The notes: generated from the letters alone by a model not told the origin. Positions 6,234 through 16,063 are shown, counted from the first letter of the stretch. The stretch: 38,731 bases of DNA from Oryzomonas sagensis (GCF_008802355.1 NZ_VZRA01000011.1:1-38731); one strand, 5' to 3'. Made by a program: numbers and translations.

Positions 6234-7520
6234 ATGACACGCGATCGCACCATTTCCGTTGTGGGCCTCGGTTACGTTGGACTGCCGGTGGCGGTGGCCT
6301 TCGGCAAGGTACGGAAGACCGTTGGTTTCGACATCAATCCGGCCCGCATTCAGGAACTCCGGGAGGGCCATGACCGGACCGGCGAAATTCCGCGCAACGA
6401 TCTGCAGACGGCAGATATTCTCTTTACCGATGCCATTGGGGATCTCGCCACGGCAGATTTTCATATTGTTGCCGTGCCGACGCCCGTGGATGACGCCAAC
6501 CAACCGGATATCACACTGCTTTACAAGGCTTCGGAAACGGTTGGAAAGGCGCTGAAGCGCGGCGACATCGTTGTTTATGAATCGACGGTGTATCCCGGCG
6601 TGACCGAGGACGAGTGCGTGCCGGTTCTGGAGCGGGCTTCCGGACTCCGCTGCGGGGTTGATTTCACTGTGGGCTACAGCCCCGAGCGCATCAATCCGGG
6701 AGACAAGGAACACACGTTCACGAAGATAAAGAAGATCGTCTCAGGGCAGGATGCCGCTACGCTTGAGACTGTCGCAAAGGTGTACGGGGCGGTTGTGACG
6801 GCGGGGGTGCACCGGGCCACCTCCATCAAGGTCGCGGAAGCGGCCAAGGTCATCGAAAACACCCAGCGCGATCTCAACATAGCTCTGATGAACGAACTGG
6901 CGCTCATCTTCGACCGCATGGGGATAGACACCAACGATGTCCTGGAGGCGGCGGGAACCAAGTGGAACTTTTTGAAGTTCAGGCCGGGACTGGTTGGCGG
7001 GCACTGTATCGGCGTCGATCCCTACTACCTGACCCACATGGCGGAAAAGATCGGTTATATTCCCCAGGTGATCCTGTCTGGACGCAGGATCAACGATGGC
7101 ATGGGAAAATTCATCGCCCAACGGGCGGTGAAAGAGATTATCCGCGCCGGTCACAGTGTTTTGGGGAGCGTGGTGACGGTTTTAGGGCTCACCTTCAAAG
7201 AGGATTGCCCGGACCTGCGCAACTCCAAGGTGATCGACATCATCAGAGAACTACAGGATTACGGGATCAGCATCCAGGTCTGCGATCCGCTTGCCGATGC
7301 CGGTGAAGCGGCCCATGAGTACGCCCTCCCGTTGACAGCCCCGGAAGATCTCAAACCGGCCGTCGCAGTTGTGGCGGCAGTGGCCCACACACAGTACCGG
7401 CAATGGTCGGCAGGGGACTTGTGCCGGCTCATGGGCGAGAACCCGGTGCTCATCGATGTAAAGGGAATGTATGATCACCGGACAATGGCCGCGGCAGGAA
7501 TTCGAGTCTGGAGACTGTAG
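6234..7520 (+). CDS. tviB: Nucleotide-sugar dehydrogenase, TviB/WecC type
   Basis: A 428-residue UDP-sugar 6-dehydrogenase that oxidises a UDP-N-acetylhexosamine (probably UDP-GlcNAc or its epimer) to the uronic acid with NAD+, in the cytoplasm, for polysaccharide synthesis. It shows the NAD-binding GLGYVGLPVAVAFGK near the N-terminus, then PTPVDDANQPDI, YESTVYPGVTEDEC, GYSPERINPGDK, the substrate-domain KVAEAAKVIENTQRDLN, and GGHCIGVDPYY with catalytic Cys258. It closes with LGLTFKEDCPDLRNSK. The ATG at 6234 is chosen because the protein then begins directly with the Rossmann fold and AAGGA lies 11 bases upstream. An ATG at 6222 and an in-frame GTG at 6048 are alternatives, but the latter would add the exonuclease remnant. 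The neighbouring prsK/prsR supports an exopolysaccharide role. The exact sugar is not determinable. Confidence 0.88.
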   Translation: MTRDRTISVVGLGYVGLPVAVAFGKVRKTVGFDINPARIQELREGHDRTGEIPRNDLQTADILFTDAIGDLATADFHIVAVPTPVDDANQPDITLLYKASETVGKALKRGDIVVYESTVYPGVTEDECVPVLERASGLRCGVDFTVGYSPERINPGDKEHTFTKIKKIVSGQDAATLETVAKVYGAVVTAGVHRATSIKVAEAAKVIENTQRDLNIALMNELALIFDRMGIDTNDVLEAAGTKWNFLKFRPGLVGGHCIGVDPYYLTHMAEKIGYIPQVILSGRRINDGMGKFIAQRAVKEIIRAGHSVLGSVVTVLGLTFKEDCPDLRNSKVIDIIRELQDYGISIQVCDPLADAGEAAHEYALPLTAPEDLKPAVAVVAAVAHTQYRQWSAGDLCRLMGENPVLIDVKGMYDHRTMAAAGIRVWRL

Positions 7521-7597
7521 CATGATTGTCGGGGGGAGGGCGGCACACGGTTGCTGCCCGCTCCCCGTGATTCCGGTGACCTGGATATGGGACAGAC

Positions 7598-9688
7598 ATG
7601 CTTCATATGAGTGATGCAATCATTTCCATAGCGGCAATCATTACATTGCTGGCCGGCGGAGGGTATGCTCTTTATAGTGACCGCTCCCGCGCCGGCCTGT
7701 TTATCTTTGCCGCCCTGACCGCCACCGCCCTGCTGGAACTGTTCGACATGCTGTCACTTGCCGTACCGGCAGATGCCTTTTTCTGGAAAAAGTGTGCGTT
7801 AATGGCTGAATCCCTCCTGCCCCTGTTCTGGATCCTCTGCAGTCTCACGTTTGCCCGTCAGCCCGGTCCCCGGAAGACCGATCCCATGGCCAAGGTGGCC
7901 ATCGTTGCGGTATTCCTGCTCTCAGCACTATTCCAAATGTACCCCCTGAATGCTTTTTTTTATGCCCCGGATTTCCCGGGCGAGCGACTTCTCTTTCTCG
8001 GTAATGCCGGTTTTTTCTTTTATATCGGGGTGATGACCTGCTTGGTGGTTGCGCTTGTCAATTTTGAAACAACGCTCACCAATGCCTCTCCCAATGCCCT
8101 CTGGAGGGTCAAGTTTGAACTCATTGGGCTTGGCACCATACTGGCTGTGCAGATATTCTATTTCAGTCAGGCTTTGCTCTACCGATCACTGAATATGAAT
8201 TACCTGCCGCTGCGCTCCTTCATGTATTTGGTCGCTGCGGCGCTGATGGCCTATTCGCTCGTGTGCCGTCGTGGCAATGTCCGCATCCAGGTTTCCCGGC
8301 AGGTCGCTTTCAAATCCGTTGTCCTGTGTGCCGTGGGGGGCTATCTGCTCGCGCTCGGCATTTTGGGTGAGGGGATGAAATATTGGGGGGGCGCCTTCCC
8401 GCGCACGATGTCCATCACCCTCGCATTTCTGGCCGGGATAGCCCTCCTGATCCTGCTGCTCTCCGAGAGGGTCAAGCGGGAGGTCAAAGTCGTACTGCAC
8501 AAAAATTTTTACCAGAACAAATATGACTACAGGACCCAGTGGCTCCGCTTTACCGAACAGCTTTCCACCTCCAGATCGGGCGAAGAGCTCCTTCAGCGGA
8601 TACTTGCAGCCTACTGCGACATCTTCGGGATCGGCGGGGGCGCCCTGTTTCTCTACGAAGAAGAACAGGCAGGATACTGCGCAACGGCATATTATGAAAT
8701 GGAGCCTATTCCCGGGATTATCAGCCCGGATAACTCACTTGTTGGGTTCATGAAAAAATCCGGCTGGGTCATCAATGTGAAGGATGGCAATCTGGACGGT
8801 GACGGTGGAACGCATTCTTTTTTAGAGAGGAATTGCATTTCCTTTATCATACCGCTCTTCGACGGTGAGCGGCTCATCGGGTTCATCACCTTGGGGCGGG
8901 TAATCAAAGAAAATGAAGAATATATTTACGAAGACTACGATTTGATGAAAACCATTGCCCGTCAGGCTTCCCAAGCCATACTGCATCAGCGGCTTTCTGA
9001 CGAGATCGCGCAGGCGCGCGAGATGGAGGCCATCGGCAATGTCGCCACATTCGTTGTGCATGATCTGAAAAACCTTGTGGCAACCCTTTCGCTTATCGTC
9101 GACAATGCGACCAAGTACATGCAAAACCCTGATTTTCAGAAGGATATGCTGACATCATTGAACAATACGGCAGAAAAAATGCGGATTTTGATCGGCAGGT
9201 TGAAAAACCTGGGAGACAAGAGCCTGTTGAACCTGCAGACTGTCGATCTTAGGGAGTTGGTAGACAGGACCGCCCGCATGGTGGCGGGCGAAAAAATCAC
9301 GGTGTCGGGAACCACCGAAATGGTTACTGCGGATGGCGAAGAGGTTCAGAAGGTCGTCATGAATCTGCTTATTAATGCTGTGGAAGCGTCGAATCCGGAA
9401 CAGCCGATACGTGCCGAGATCGGCAACAATGGGGGAGCGGCCTTTATTCGGATTGCCGATCAGGGGTGCGGGATGTCGGATCATTATATGCGCACAAAAT
9501 TGTTCAAACCTTTTACGACAACCAAGAAACAGGGGCTCGGCATTGGCCTGTATCAATGTCGCAAAATAGTTGAGAACCATGGTGGGAGGATCGAGGTCAG
9601 CAGCCTGGAAGGCAGCGGCTCGGTTTTTACGGTGTGGTTTCCTGCGGGTACAGAAATGAGGCCGGGGACTTGTGTTGATTCCGTGTAA
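7598..9688 (+). CDS. prsK: PEP-CTERM system sensor histidine kinase PrsK
   Basis: A 696-residue membrane histidine kinase. Residues 1-290 hold about eight hydrophobic membrane segments. A linker with KNFYQNKYDYRTQWLRF, characteristic of PrsK, leads into a GAF domain (about 325-455), then the kinase core. This has phosphoacceptor His488 in FVVHDLKNLVATLS, an N box MNLLINAVEAS, a G1 box ADQGCGMS and an F/G2 region PFTTTKKQGLGIGLYQ. It is expected to phosphorylate PrsR, whose gene starts 14 bases downstream. From family knowledge, PrsK/PrsR pairs occur with exosortase/PEP-CTERM exopolysaccharide loci. No exosortase gene or PEP-CTERM protein lies in this window. An ATG three codons in (7607) is an alternative start. 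The signal sensed is unknown. Confidence 0.9.
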   Translation: MLHMSDAIISIAAIITLLAGGGYALYSDRSRAGLFIFAALTATALLELFDMLSLAVPADAFFWKKCALMAESLLPLFWILCSLTFARQPGPRKTDPMAKVAIVAVFLLSALFQMYPLNAFFYAPDFPGERLLFLGNAGFFFYIGVMTCLVVALVNFETTLTNASPNALWRVKFELIGLGTILAVQIFYFSQALLYRSLNMNYLPLRSFMYLVAAALMAYSLVCRRGNVRIQVSRQVAFKSVVLCAVGGYLLALGILGEGMKYWGGAFPRTMSITLAFLAGIALLILLLSERVKREVKVVLHKNFYQNKYDYRTQWLRFTEQLSTSRSGEELLQRILAAYCDIFGIGGGALFLYEEEQAGYCATAYYEMEPIPGIISPDNSLVGFMKKSGWVINVKDGNLDGDGGTHSFLERNCISFIIPLFDGERLIGFITLGRVIKENEEYIYEDYDLMKTIARQASQAILHQRLSDEIAQAREMEAIGNVATFVVHDLKNLVATLSLIVDNATKYMQNPDFQKDMLTSLNNTAEKMRILIGRLKNLGDKSLLNLQTVDLRELVDRTARMVAGEKITVSGTTEMVTADGEEVQKVVMNLLINAVEASNPEQPIRAEIGNNGGAAFIRIADQGCGMSDHYMRTKLFKPFTTTKKQGLGIGLYQCRKIVENHGGRIEVSSLEGSGSVFTVWFPAGTEMRPGTCVDSV

Positions 9689-9702
9689 CGAGGAATAACT
9701 TA

Positions 9703-11112
9703 ATGGAAAACATCCTGATCGTCGATGATAATCCGGATATCCGCCAGCAGCTTAAGTGGGGATTAGGCGAGGAGTACGAAATACTGCTGGCCGGTGACGC
9801 TTCTCAAGGCCTTGCCGCCTTCAAAAAGCACCAGCCGAATGTCGTGATCCTCGACCTGGGACTTCCCCCGCACGAGGATTCCTCTGTCGAGGGGTTTCGC
9901 TGTCTGGCCGAGATGCTCGACCACAATCCGAACGCCAAAATAATCATGCTTACCGGCAATAGCGAACGGGAGAACGCTTTGCAAGCCATCCAGATGGGGG
10001 CCTATGATTTTTACCCCAAACCGCCGGTCCTCAGTGAACTCAAAGTAATTATCGGGCGCGCCTTTCACCTGGCCAACATCGAAGAACAGAACCGCGCCCT
10101 GCAGCGTTCTCTTGAGCAAAAAACAACGGTTGCCGGCGGAATAATCGGCCAATGCGCTGAGATGCAGATGGTGTACGCCACGATTAGAAAGGTCGCGTCG
10201 TCCGATGTGCCTGTCTTGATAACCGGGGGAAGCGGTACGGGAAAGGAGTTGGTTGCGCGCGCAATTCAGGAAGCGAGTCTCCGCAAGAATGGCCCGTTCA
10301 TCCCAATCAACTGCGGGGCGATTCCGGAAAACCTCCTGGAGTCAGAGCTCTTCGGGCATGAGAAGGGAGCGTTCACCGGTGCCCATGCCACGGTCCAGGG
10401 GAAGCTCCAATATGCCCATAAAGGAACGCTATTTCTGGATGAAATTGGCGAACTTCCGGTCAACCTCCAGGTCAAGCTGCTTCGCTTTCTTCAGGAAGGG
10501 ACCATTCAGCGGGTTGGCGGCAGGGAGGATATCCGGGTGGATGCTCGAACGATTTGCGCCACCAATGTGGATATCGCCAAAGCCATCAACGAAGGCAAGT
10601 TCAGGGAAGATCTGTACTACCGGATAGGCGTCATCACGATTGCCTTGCCGCCGCTTCGGGAACGGGGGGACGACATCCTCCTGCTTGCTCATTATTATCT
10701 GAGACTGTTCAATGACGAACACAAAAAGAGGGTACGCCGTTTTGGCGCGGCCGCCATAAACTTCCTCAAGAGCTATGAATGGCCCGGAAATGTGCGTGAA
10801 CTGAGAAACCGTATCCAGCGGGCCGTCATTATGAGCGATTTCACATCCATCGAGCCGGCTGATCTCGGTTGCGGCAGCAATCTGCCGGTCCAGCCCGACC
10901 AGCCCGAAGAGCCGCGGGATGTCATGTCTCTCAGGGATGCCCGGGACAAGGCCGAGCGGGAGGTCATCTCGGCGGCGATTGAGCGCCAACAGGGGAACAT
11001 CCTGAAAGCGGCCGAGGAATTGGAGATCAGCCGGCCGACGCTGTATGATTTGTTGAAGAAGCATAATTTTTTTGATGGGGGTCGAAAGGGTGACATGGGG
11101 GTAAGCGAATAG
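9703..11112 (+). CDS. prsR: PEP-CTERM system response regulator PrsR, sigma-54 activator
   Basis: A 469-residue NtrC-type activator. The receiver domain (1-125) has acidic Asp8/Asp9, phosphoacceptor Asp51 in VVILDLGLPP and Lys106 in YPKPP. The AAA+ domain has Walker A GGSGTGKE (175-182), the sigma-54 contact loop GAFTGA (222-227) and Walker B LFLDEIGE (243-250), with FREDLYYRI further on. A Fis-type helix-turn-helix lies near the C-terminus (QGNILKAAEELEISRPTLYD). The extra PPHEDSS insert after the phosphorylation site is typical of PrsR. The ATG at 9703 follows GAGGA. The gene is cotranscribed with prsK. It should activate sigma-54 promoters of exopolysaccharide or PEP-CTERM genes; no clear -24/-12 promoter was found in the window. 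Confidence 0.92.
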   Translation: MENILIVDDNPDIRQQLKWGLGEEYEILLAGDASQGLAAFKKHQPNVVILDLGLPPHEDSSVEGFRCLAEMLDHNPNAKIIMLTGNSERENALQAIQMGAYDFYPKPPVLSELKVIIGRAFHLANIEEQNRALQRSLEQKTTVAGGIIGQCAEMQMVYATIRKVASSDVPVLITGGSGTGKELVARAIQEASLRKNGPFIPINCGAIPENLLESELFGHEKGAFTGAHATVQGKLQYAHKGTLFLDEIGELPVNLQVKLLRFLQEGTIQRVGGREDIRVDARTICATNVDIAKAINEGKFREDLYYRIGVITIALPPLRERGDDILLLAHYYLRLFNDEHKKRVRRFGAAAINFLKSYEWPGNVRELRNRIQRAVIMSDFTSIEPADLGCGSNLPVQPDQPEEPRDVMSLRDARDKAEREVISAAIERQQGNILKAAEELEISRPTLYDLLKKHNFFDGGRKGDMGVSE

Positions 11113-11512
11113 TGACTGCTGCGCGCAATGCGGTAGGGGGAGGGCGCCGTTCCGGCCATTCGGATCACGGAGGAGCTTTTCTGGCGCCCATTTTTCAGCC
11201 GCCACATTATCGGCACGCATTCTTTAAATGTCCCCTCTTGCCATATCGGTCATATGCCGTTTCCCATTGCGTGAGTCGCGCCACGCTTTTGAAACCGTCC
11301 TCAACCACGACACCCTCTGTTTGCGCCCCAGACGCCCCGCATCGCGGAATCGACATTCACTGGTATCCTCAGGATTTGTTGGGGAAGCTCTCTTTCGGCC
11401 CCCAGGGAGATACGAACGCTACTGCCAGGGAAGATAACGGTTTTGCCTTGCCGTCTGCCGGGGTTAAATGCTAATTTAGGAACCATTTCGAGAGATTCAC
11501 GGGAGGCTTTTT
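11113..11512. other. Gene-free region between prsR and the aro operon
   Basis: About 400 bases contain no coding frame with a recognisable family or ribosome binding site, and no terminator with a T tract after prsR. The promoter of the long aro operon presumably lies here, but no convincing hexamer pair was found. GGAGG at 11502-11506 is the aroC ribosome binding site. Confidence 0.5.
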
Positions 11513-12703
11513 GTGAGTGTGTTCCGCTACCTGACTGCGGGGGAATCCCATGGGCCGCAATTGACGGCGATTATCGAAGGCCTTCCGGCCGGCACCCGGC
11601 TTGCCGCCGACGGCATCGACCGGGACTTGGCGCGGCGCCAGCAAGGCTACGGCCGCGGCGACCGGATGAAGATCGAGACGGATACGGTTGCTATTCTGTC
11701 GGGGGTGCGCTGGGGCGAAACCCTGGGCTCCCCGGTGACGCTGGTGGTACGCAACCGCGACTGGGAAAACTGGCAGGAGAAGATGTCGCCGCTGGCGGCG
11801 CATCATCGCCAGGAAGGTGGCGCGGTGACCCGCCCCCGGCCCGGACATGCCGACCTGACCGGGGCGCTGAAGTATGGGCACGATGATGTGCGCAACATCC
11901 TGGAACGCTCCAGCGCCCGTGAAACGGCCGTGCGCGTCGCCGTGGGCGCCGTGGCGAAGGCGCTGCTGCGCGAGTTCGGCGTTACGGTCGGCGGATTCGT
12001 GACCGAGGTCGGAGGGATCGCGGCACGCCAGCCCGAACGGCCGTTTGAGGAATTATGGAGCGTCGCCGCGCAGTCGGAGCTCTCCTGTTGCGACCCCGAG
12101 GCGGAATTGGAGATGAAGCGCCTGATCGATTTCAGCAAGGCCGACGGCGATACCCTGGGAGGGGTTGTGGAGGTGCAGGTCGTCGGCGTCCCCCCGGGAC
12201 TCGGCAGTCATGTCCAGTGGGACCGCAAGCTGGATGCCCGCCTGGCGATGGCTTTGATGAGTGTTCAGGCCATCAAGGGGGTGGAGGTGGGCATCGGCTT
12301 CGATGCCGCCCGCCGCCCGGGCTCCCGCGTGCATGACGAACTGTTCCGGGATGAGGGGCGTCTCGGGCAGGGGGCGGCAACCGCCTATTATCGCCAGACC
12401 AACCGTGCCGGCGGCATCGAGGGGGGGATGTCCAACGGCGAGGTCATCGTGCTCAGGGCGGCCATGAAGCCGATTCCCACCCTCTATAAACCGCTCCGCT
12501 CCGTCGACATGCAGACCCATGAACCGTATGAGGCGGCAGTGGAACGCTCCGACACCTGCGCCGTGCCGGCGGCCCTGGTGGTGGCCGAGGCGGTCGTGGC
12601 CATAGAAATCGCCAATGCCTTCCTGGAAAAATTCGGCGGCGATTCGGTCGCTGAGATTCGGCGCAACTATGAGGGGTACCGGACTCAGGTACGCAATGCT
12701 TGA
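11513..12703 (+). CDS. aroC: Chorismate synthase
   Basis: A 396-residue enzyme that converts 5-enolpyruvylshikimate 3-phosphate to chorismate, the last shikimate-pathway step, using reduced FMN. The N-terminus [20 protein letters not shown], the following [18 protein letters not shown](K)[18 protein letters not shown] and the late [11 protein letters not shown] segment are family signatures. The start is GTG at 11513, six bases after GGAGG. The length is in the range of the longer bacterial form. It is the first gene of a packed run, overlapping aroK by eight bases. Its product also feeds mqnA further downstream. Confidence 0.96.
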   Translation: MSVFRYLTAGESHGPQLTAIIEGLPAGTRLAADGIDRDLARRQQGYGRGDRMKIETDTVAILSGVRWGETLGSPVTLVVRNRDWENWQEKMSPLAAHHRQEGGAVTRPRPGHADLTGALKYGHDDVRNILERSSARETAVRVAVGAVAKALLREFGVTVGGFVTEVGGIAARQPERPFEELWSVAAQSELSCCDPEAELEMKRLIDFSKADGDTLGGVVEVQVVGVPPGLGSHVQWDRKLDARLAMALMSVQAIKGVEVGIGFDAARRPGSRVHDELFRDEGRLGQGAATAYYRQTNRAGGIEGGMSNGEVIVLRAAMKPIPTLYKPLRSVDMQTHEPYEAAVERSDTCAVPAALVVAEAVVAIEIANAFLEKFGGDSVAEIRRNYEGYRTQVRNA

Positions 12704-13214
12704 CCGGCCGCTGATCCTCACCGGCTTTATGGGGGCCGGCAAAAGCTGTGTCGGGCGCCTGCTGGCCGCCAAGCTGGCGTGCCCCTTCATTGATCTGGAT
12801 GCTGAGGTCGTCGCCATGGCGGGCCGCTCCATCAACGAAATCTTTGCCAAAGACGGGGAGGCTGCCTTCCGCGCCCTGGAGAGCACGTGCCTTGAGCATG
12901 CCCTGCGCCGGGGGGGGGCGGTGATCGCAACCGGCGGCGGCGCGGTTATCGCCGATGCGAACCGTGCCCTGATGCGGGCATCCGGGGTGGTGGTCAACCT
13001 GACCGCTCCGTTCGAGCTGATCATGGAGCGCCTTTCCGGCGCCCGGGACCGGCCTCTGTATGCCGGCGACGACCCCGCAAAGCGTGCAAAGCTGCTCATG
13101 GAGCAGCGGGAACAATTTTATGGCGACGCCGATATTAGAATTGACACGGATGGGAAATCCGTGGAAGATGTGGCGGCAGTGATTCTAGGGTATTTAAGGG
13201 GCTTGGCAGCGTGA
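12696..13214 (+). CDS. aroK: Shikimate kinase
   Basis: A 172-residue kinase that phosphorylates shikimate at the 3-hydroxyl with ATP. It begins [19 protein letters not shown] (Walker A), followed by FIDLDAEV with the shikimate-binding Asp, then EAAFRALE, the GGGAVI glycine loop and the lid segment RDRPLY. The ATG at 12696 lies inside the end of aroC (eight-base overlap, translational coupling). A longer open frame from 12615 would add 27 residues read through aroC and is not supported. It overlaps aroB by four bases. Confidence 0.95.
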   Translation: MLDRPLILTGFMGAGKSCVGRLLAAKLACPFIDLDAEVVAMAGRSINEIFAKDGEAAFRALESTCLEHALRRGGAVIATGGGAVIADANRALMRASGVVVNLTAPFELIMERLSGARDRPLYAGDDPAKRAKLLMEQREQFYGDADIRIDTDGKSVEDVAAVILGYLRGLAA

Positions 13215-14290
13215 GCGTAGTGACCGTCAACCTGGGAGAAAGCAGTTACGACATCCGGATCGGAAGCGGCTCATTGCCGGCGCTCGGCCGGAGTTGCGCC
13301 TCTCTGGGGCTGGCCGGCCGGGCGGCGGTCGTCACCAACCCGACGGTGAATGCCCTGTATGGCGATACGGTCCGCCGTTCATTGGCCGATGCCGGTTATC
13401 CGGTCACGCTGATTGAAATGCCCGATGGCGAGGAGTTCAAGAATGCGGCTACGCTGGGCAGTGTCTATGATGCCCTGATCGCGGCCGGAATGGACCGGAG
13501 GTCGTTCATCGTCGCCCTCGGCGGCGGCGTGGTGGGCGATCTGGCCGGTTTTGCCGCGGCGACGTTCATGCGCGGCATACCGTTCGTTCAGGTGCCGACA
13601 ACGCTCTTGGCCCAGGTGGACAGCAGTGTCGGCGGCAAAACGGCCATTGACCACCCCCAGGGAAAGAACCTGATCGGCGCCTTTTACCAGCCGCGGCTGG
13701 TGCTGATCGACGTGGACACCCTGGCAACGCTGCCGCAACGGGAATACCGCGCCGGCCTTGCCGAGGTTGTCAAGTATGGTGCCGCCATTGACGGGCCCTT
13801 TTTCGAGTATCTGGAGCAGAACGTGGATGCGCTGCAGGCAAGGGAGCGCGAGTGTCTGATGCGGATTATCCAGCGCTGCTGCGAACTGAAGGCCCGGGTG
13901 GTTGAGCTGGATGAAAAAGAGGCCGGCCCGCGCGAAGCGCTCAATTACGGTCATACGCTGGGGCACGCCCTGGAGACCCTGGCCGGCTACCGTAGCCTGG
14001 TGCATGGCGAGGCGGTGGCGATCGGCATGGTGCTGGCGGCGCGCATATGCGTCCGGCGGGGGGAATGCGGGGATGATGACGCGGCCAGGATAGCGGCGCT
14101 GCTCGGCAGCCTCGGGCTATCCGTTGCGCCGCCTGCGGTCGAGCGTACGCGGCTGCTGGATGCCCTGCTCAAGGATAAGAAAAGCCGGGCGGGGACCATC
14201 AATTTTATCTGCAATCAGGGGATCGGCAACTATACCGTTGCCCAACTTTCACCGGAAGAATTACTTGCGTTAAGCGGGCTGGGGGTGTGA
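13211..14290 (+). CDS. aroB: 3-dehydroquinate synthase
   Basis: A 359-residue NAD+- and metal-dependent enzyme that cyclises DAHP to 3-dehydroquinate. Signatures are the NAD site GGGVVGDLAGFAAATFMRG, PTTLLAQVDSSVGGKTAID, KNLIGAFYQP, and the metal-binding histidines in NYGHTLGHALE and LVHGEAVAIGM. The start is GTG at 13211 within a GTGA overlap with the aroK stop codon, a common coupled arrangement. The length is normal for the family. Confidence 0.96.
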   Translation: MSVVTVNLGESSYDIRIGSGSLPALGRSCASLGLAGRAAVVTNPTVNALYGDTVRRSLADAGYPVTLIEMPDGEEFKNAATLGSVYDALIAAGMDRRSFIVALGGGVVGDLAGFAAATFMRGIPFVQVPTTLLAQVDSSVGGKTAIDHPQGKNLIGAFYQPRLVLIDVDTLATLPQREYRAGLAEVVKYGAAIDGPFFEYLEQNVDALQARERECLMRIIQRCCELKARVVELDEKEAGPREALNYGHTLGHALETLAGYRSLVHGEAVAIGMVLAARICVRRGECGDDDAARIAALLGSLGLSVAPPAVERTRLLDALLKDKKSRAGTINFICNQGIGNYTVAQLSPEELLALSGLGV

Positions 14291-15270
14291 TCATGCAGCA
14301 GGGCGGCGGGTCATTCTGGACGGAGATCAAGGCATACGAGGAACGTCTTGCGGCAAACCCGGATTCTTTCTGCTTTGCCCGACTGGCGGAGATCTATCTC
14401 AAGGTCGGCTTGACGGACGATGCGCTCCATGTCGCCCGAAAAGGCGTGGCGCAACATCCGGGGCATATAGCCGGCCAGCGGGCTCTGGCCTTGGCCTGCC
14501 ATGCCAAAGGGTTGACGGACGAGTGCCGGTCGGCATTGGAACAGGTTGTTGCCGCGATGCCCGAAGACAGGGATTCCCTGAAACTGTTGGGACGGCTCTA
14601 CGCCGGATCGGGAAACGAACTCGCCGCCATCAGGGTGCTGAATACCGTGCTGGACCTGAATCCTGACGATGAGGAATGCCGTATCGAGTTGGAGGCCATC
14701 GGTCACGCTGCCCGCGGAGCTTCGCCTGCCGTTGTTGCGCCGGTTGCCCAACCGGAATATCAGGACAGTGAATTCACCTCATTTGACGATGAAGAGGAAA
14801 TCATCGAGGATCTGGAAGTCCTGGAGTTGGACGAGAGCGACCTGGTTGAAGAGATGCCCGCAGACGGCGAAGAGGAGTCGGAACAGGCCGCGGCCGCCCA
14901 CCACGATCCACTTTCCACGACGACCCTTGCCGAGCTTTACGTGCAGCAGGGGTTTATATCCAGGGCGCTCGCCATCTATCAGACTATCCTTGCCGACGAC
15001 CCTGCGAATCGTGTCGCACTGGCACGCGTTGCCGAACTTTCGGCCGCCGGGGCGAGTCAGGCCGAGCCATGGGACGATGCCGCCCCGGCAGTCCCTGACG
15101 ATGGCGAGCCGGCAGAATGCGTCGATTCCGGCGAGGTGCGCTTCGAACCGCCTCCCGCGGCGTCAGCGGTTGCCGATACGGGCCTTCAGCCACGGGGAGA
15201 GGCTGACAATGCCCTTGAGACTCTTGAGGGGTGGCTTGAAAATATCAGGAGGATCAAAGCATGTCGATAA
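14287..15270 (+). CDS. Tetratricopeptide-repeat protein
   Basis: A 327-residue protein. The N-terminal half (about 15-135) is helical TPR-like sequence (FARLAEIYLKVGLTDDALHVA, then LLGRLYAGSGNELAAIRVLN). A long acidic stretch (DDEEEIIEDLEVLELDESDL, about 160-195) follows. A further TPR (TLAELYVQQGFISRALAIYQ) lies near 215-235, and the C-terminal tail is proline/alanine-rich. No enzyme motif or signal peptide is seen, so it is probably a cytoplasmic scaffold. The GTG at 14287 forms a GTGA overlap with aroB; an ATG at 14293 is an alternative. It overlaps the roadblock/LC7 gene by ten bases, which suggests the two products act together. The function is unknown. Confidence 0.75.
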   Translation: MIMQQGGGSFWTEIKAYEERLAANPDSFCFARLAEIYLKVGLTDDALHVARKGVAQHPGHIAGQRALALACHAKGLTDECRSALEQVVAAMPEDRDSLKLLGRLYAGSGNELAAIRVLNTVLDLNPDDEECRIELEAIGHAARGASPAVVAPVAQPEYQDSEFTSFDDEEEIIEDLEVLELDESDLVEEMPADGEEESEQAAAAHHDPLSTTTLAELYVQQGFISRALAIYQTILADDPANRVALARVAELSAAGASQAEPWDDAAPAVPDDGEPAECVDSGEVRFEPPPAASAVADTGLQPRGEADNALETLEGWLENIRRIKACR

Positions 15271-15623
15271 GGGATACCCTGAAAGATATCGTTGACAATG
15301 TCGAAGGCGCTTTGGCTGCGATGATCATGGCCTATGACGGCATCGCCATTGACGAGATCGCGGTTCCCCTGTCCGGCTTCGATCTTCAATCCCTGTCGGT
15401 GGAGTATGCGACGGTTCTCAAGGAAATAAAACGTGCCGCCGAACTCGTCAAGGCCGGCGCCATGGAAGAGGTTTCCATAACCACCAACCAGACGCGGGTG
15501 GCGCTTCGTGTCCTGAACGAGGACCTGTTTACGGTCCTGATCATGACCAGGGACGGCAATTTCGGCAAGGGACGCTACCTGCTGCGTCTCAAAGGCTACG
15601 ACCTGGCACGGGAACTGGCTTAG
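15261..15623 (+). CDS. Roadblock/LC7-domain protein
   Basis: A 120-residue protein that is one roadblock/LC7 domain: [20 protein letters not shown], then [14 protein letters not shown], a central [17 protein letters not shown] helix, and the strands [15 protein letters not shown] and [19 protein letters not shown]. Members such as MglB act on small Ras-like GTPases in polarity and motility, and roadblock proteins often form dimers. No GTPase gene is visible in this window. It is embedded between the TPR gene and aroQ with a two-base gap to aroQ. Its partner and role are unknown. Confidence 0.8.
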   Translation: MSIRDTLKDIVDNVEGALAAMIMAYDGIAIDEIAVPLSGFDLQSLSVEYATVLKEIKRAAELVKAGAMEEVSITTNQTRVALRVLNEDLFTVLIMTRDGNFGKGRYLLRLKGYDLARELA

Positions 15624-15625
15624 TC

Positions 15626-16063
15626 ATGAAATTCCTTGTCCTGCATGGTCCCAACCTCAATCTGCTCGGCCGCCGGGAACCGGAAGTCTATGGTTCCGTG
15701 ACCCTGGACGAGATAAACACCTCCCTTGAACAACTGGCCGCCGAACTGGGGTGCTCCGTGGCCTTTCTGCAGTCAAACTCGGAGGGTGCCCTGATCGACG
15801 CCATTCAGGCTTGCGCGGGACGGTATGACGGTATTGTCATCAACCCGGCGGCCTATACCCACACCAGCGTCGCCATCCGGGATGCGCTGGCGGCGGTGGG
15901 GATTCCTTTTGTCGAAGTCCATCTTTCCAACATCCACCGCCGTGAAGAGTTCCGCCAGCGGAGTCTGACCGCCGCGCTGGCGGTGGGCCAGATTTGCGGT
16001 TTCGGCCGCGACAGTTATCTGCTTGGCTTGCGCGCTCTGTTTAGTTATGGTAAAAAATCCTAG
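15626..16063 (+). CDS. aroQ: 3-dehydroquinate dehydratase, type II
   Basis: A 145-residue enzyme that dehydrates 3-dehydroquinate to 3-dehydroshikimate, forming a dodecamer in characterised members. The N-terminal [18 protein letters not shown] carries the catalytic arginine and tyrosine region. [28 protein letters not shown] and [18 protein letters not shown] are the standard substrate-binding segments. The length is typical. The ATG follows the roadblock stop after two bases, so translation is probably coupled. Confidence 0.96.
   Translation: MKFLVLHGPNLNLLGRREPEVYGSVTLDEINTSLEQLAAELGCSVAFLQSNSEGALIDAIQACAGRYDGIVINPAAYTHTSVAIRDALAAVGIPFVEVHLSNIHRREEFRQRSLTAALAVGQICGFGRDSYLLGLRALFSYGKKS

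Noticed and set aside
7542-7554. Sigma-54-like promoter GGCACACGGTTGC before prsK
   Set aside because: The GG and GC elements are separated by nine bases instead of the required ten.
11211-11226. Sigma-54-like CGGCACGCATTCTTTA in the gap after prsR
   Set aside because: The -24 half fits but the -12 half lacks GC.
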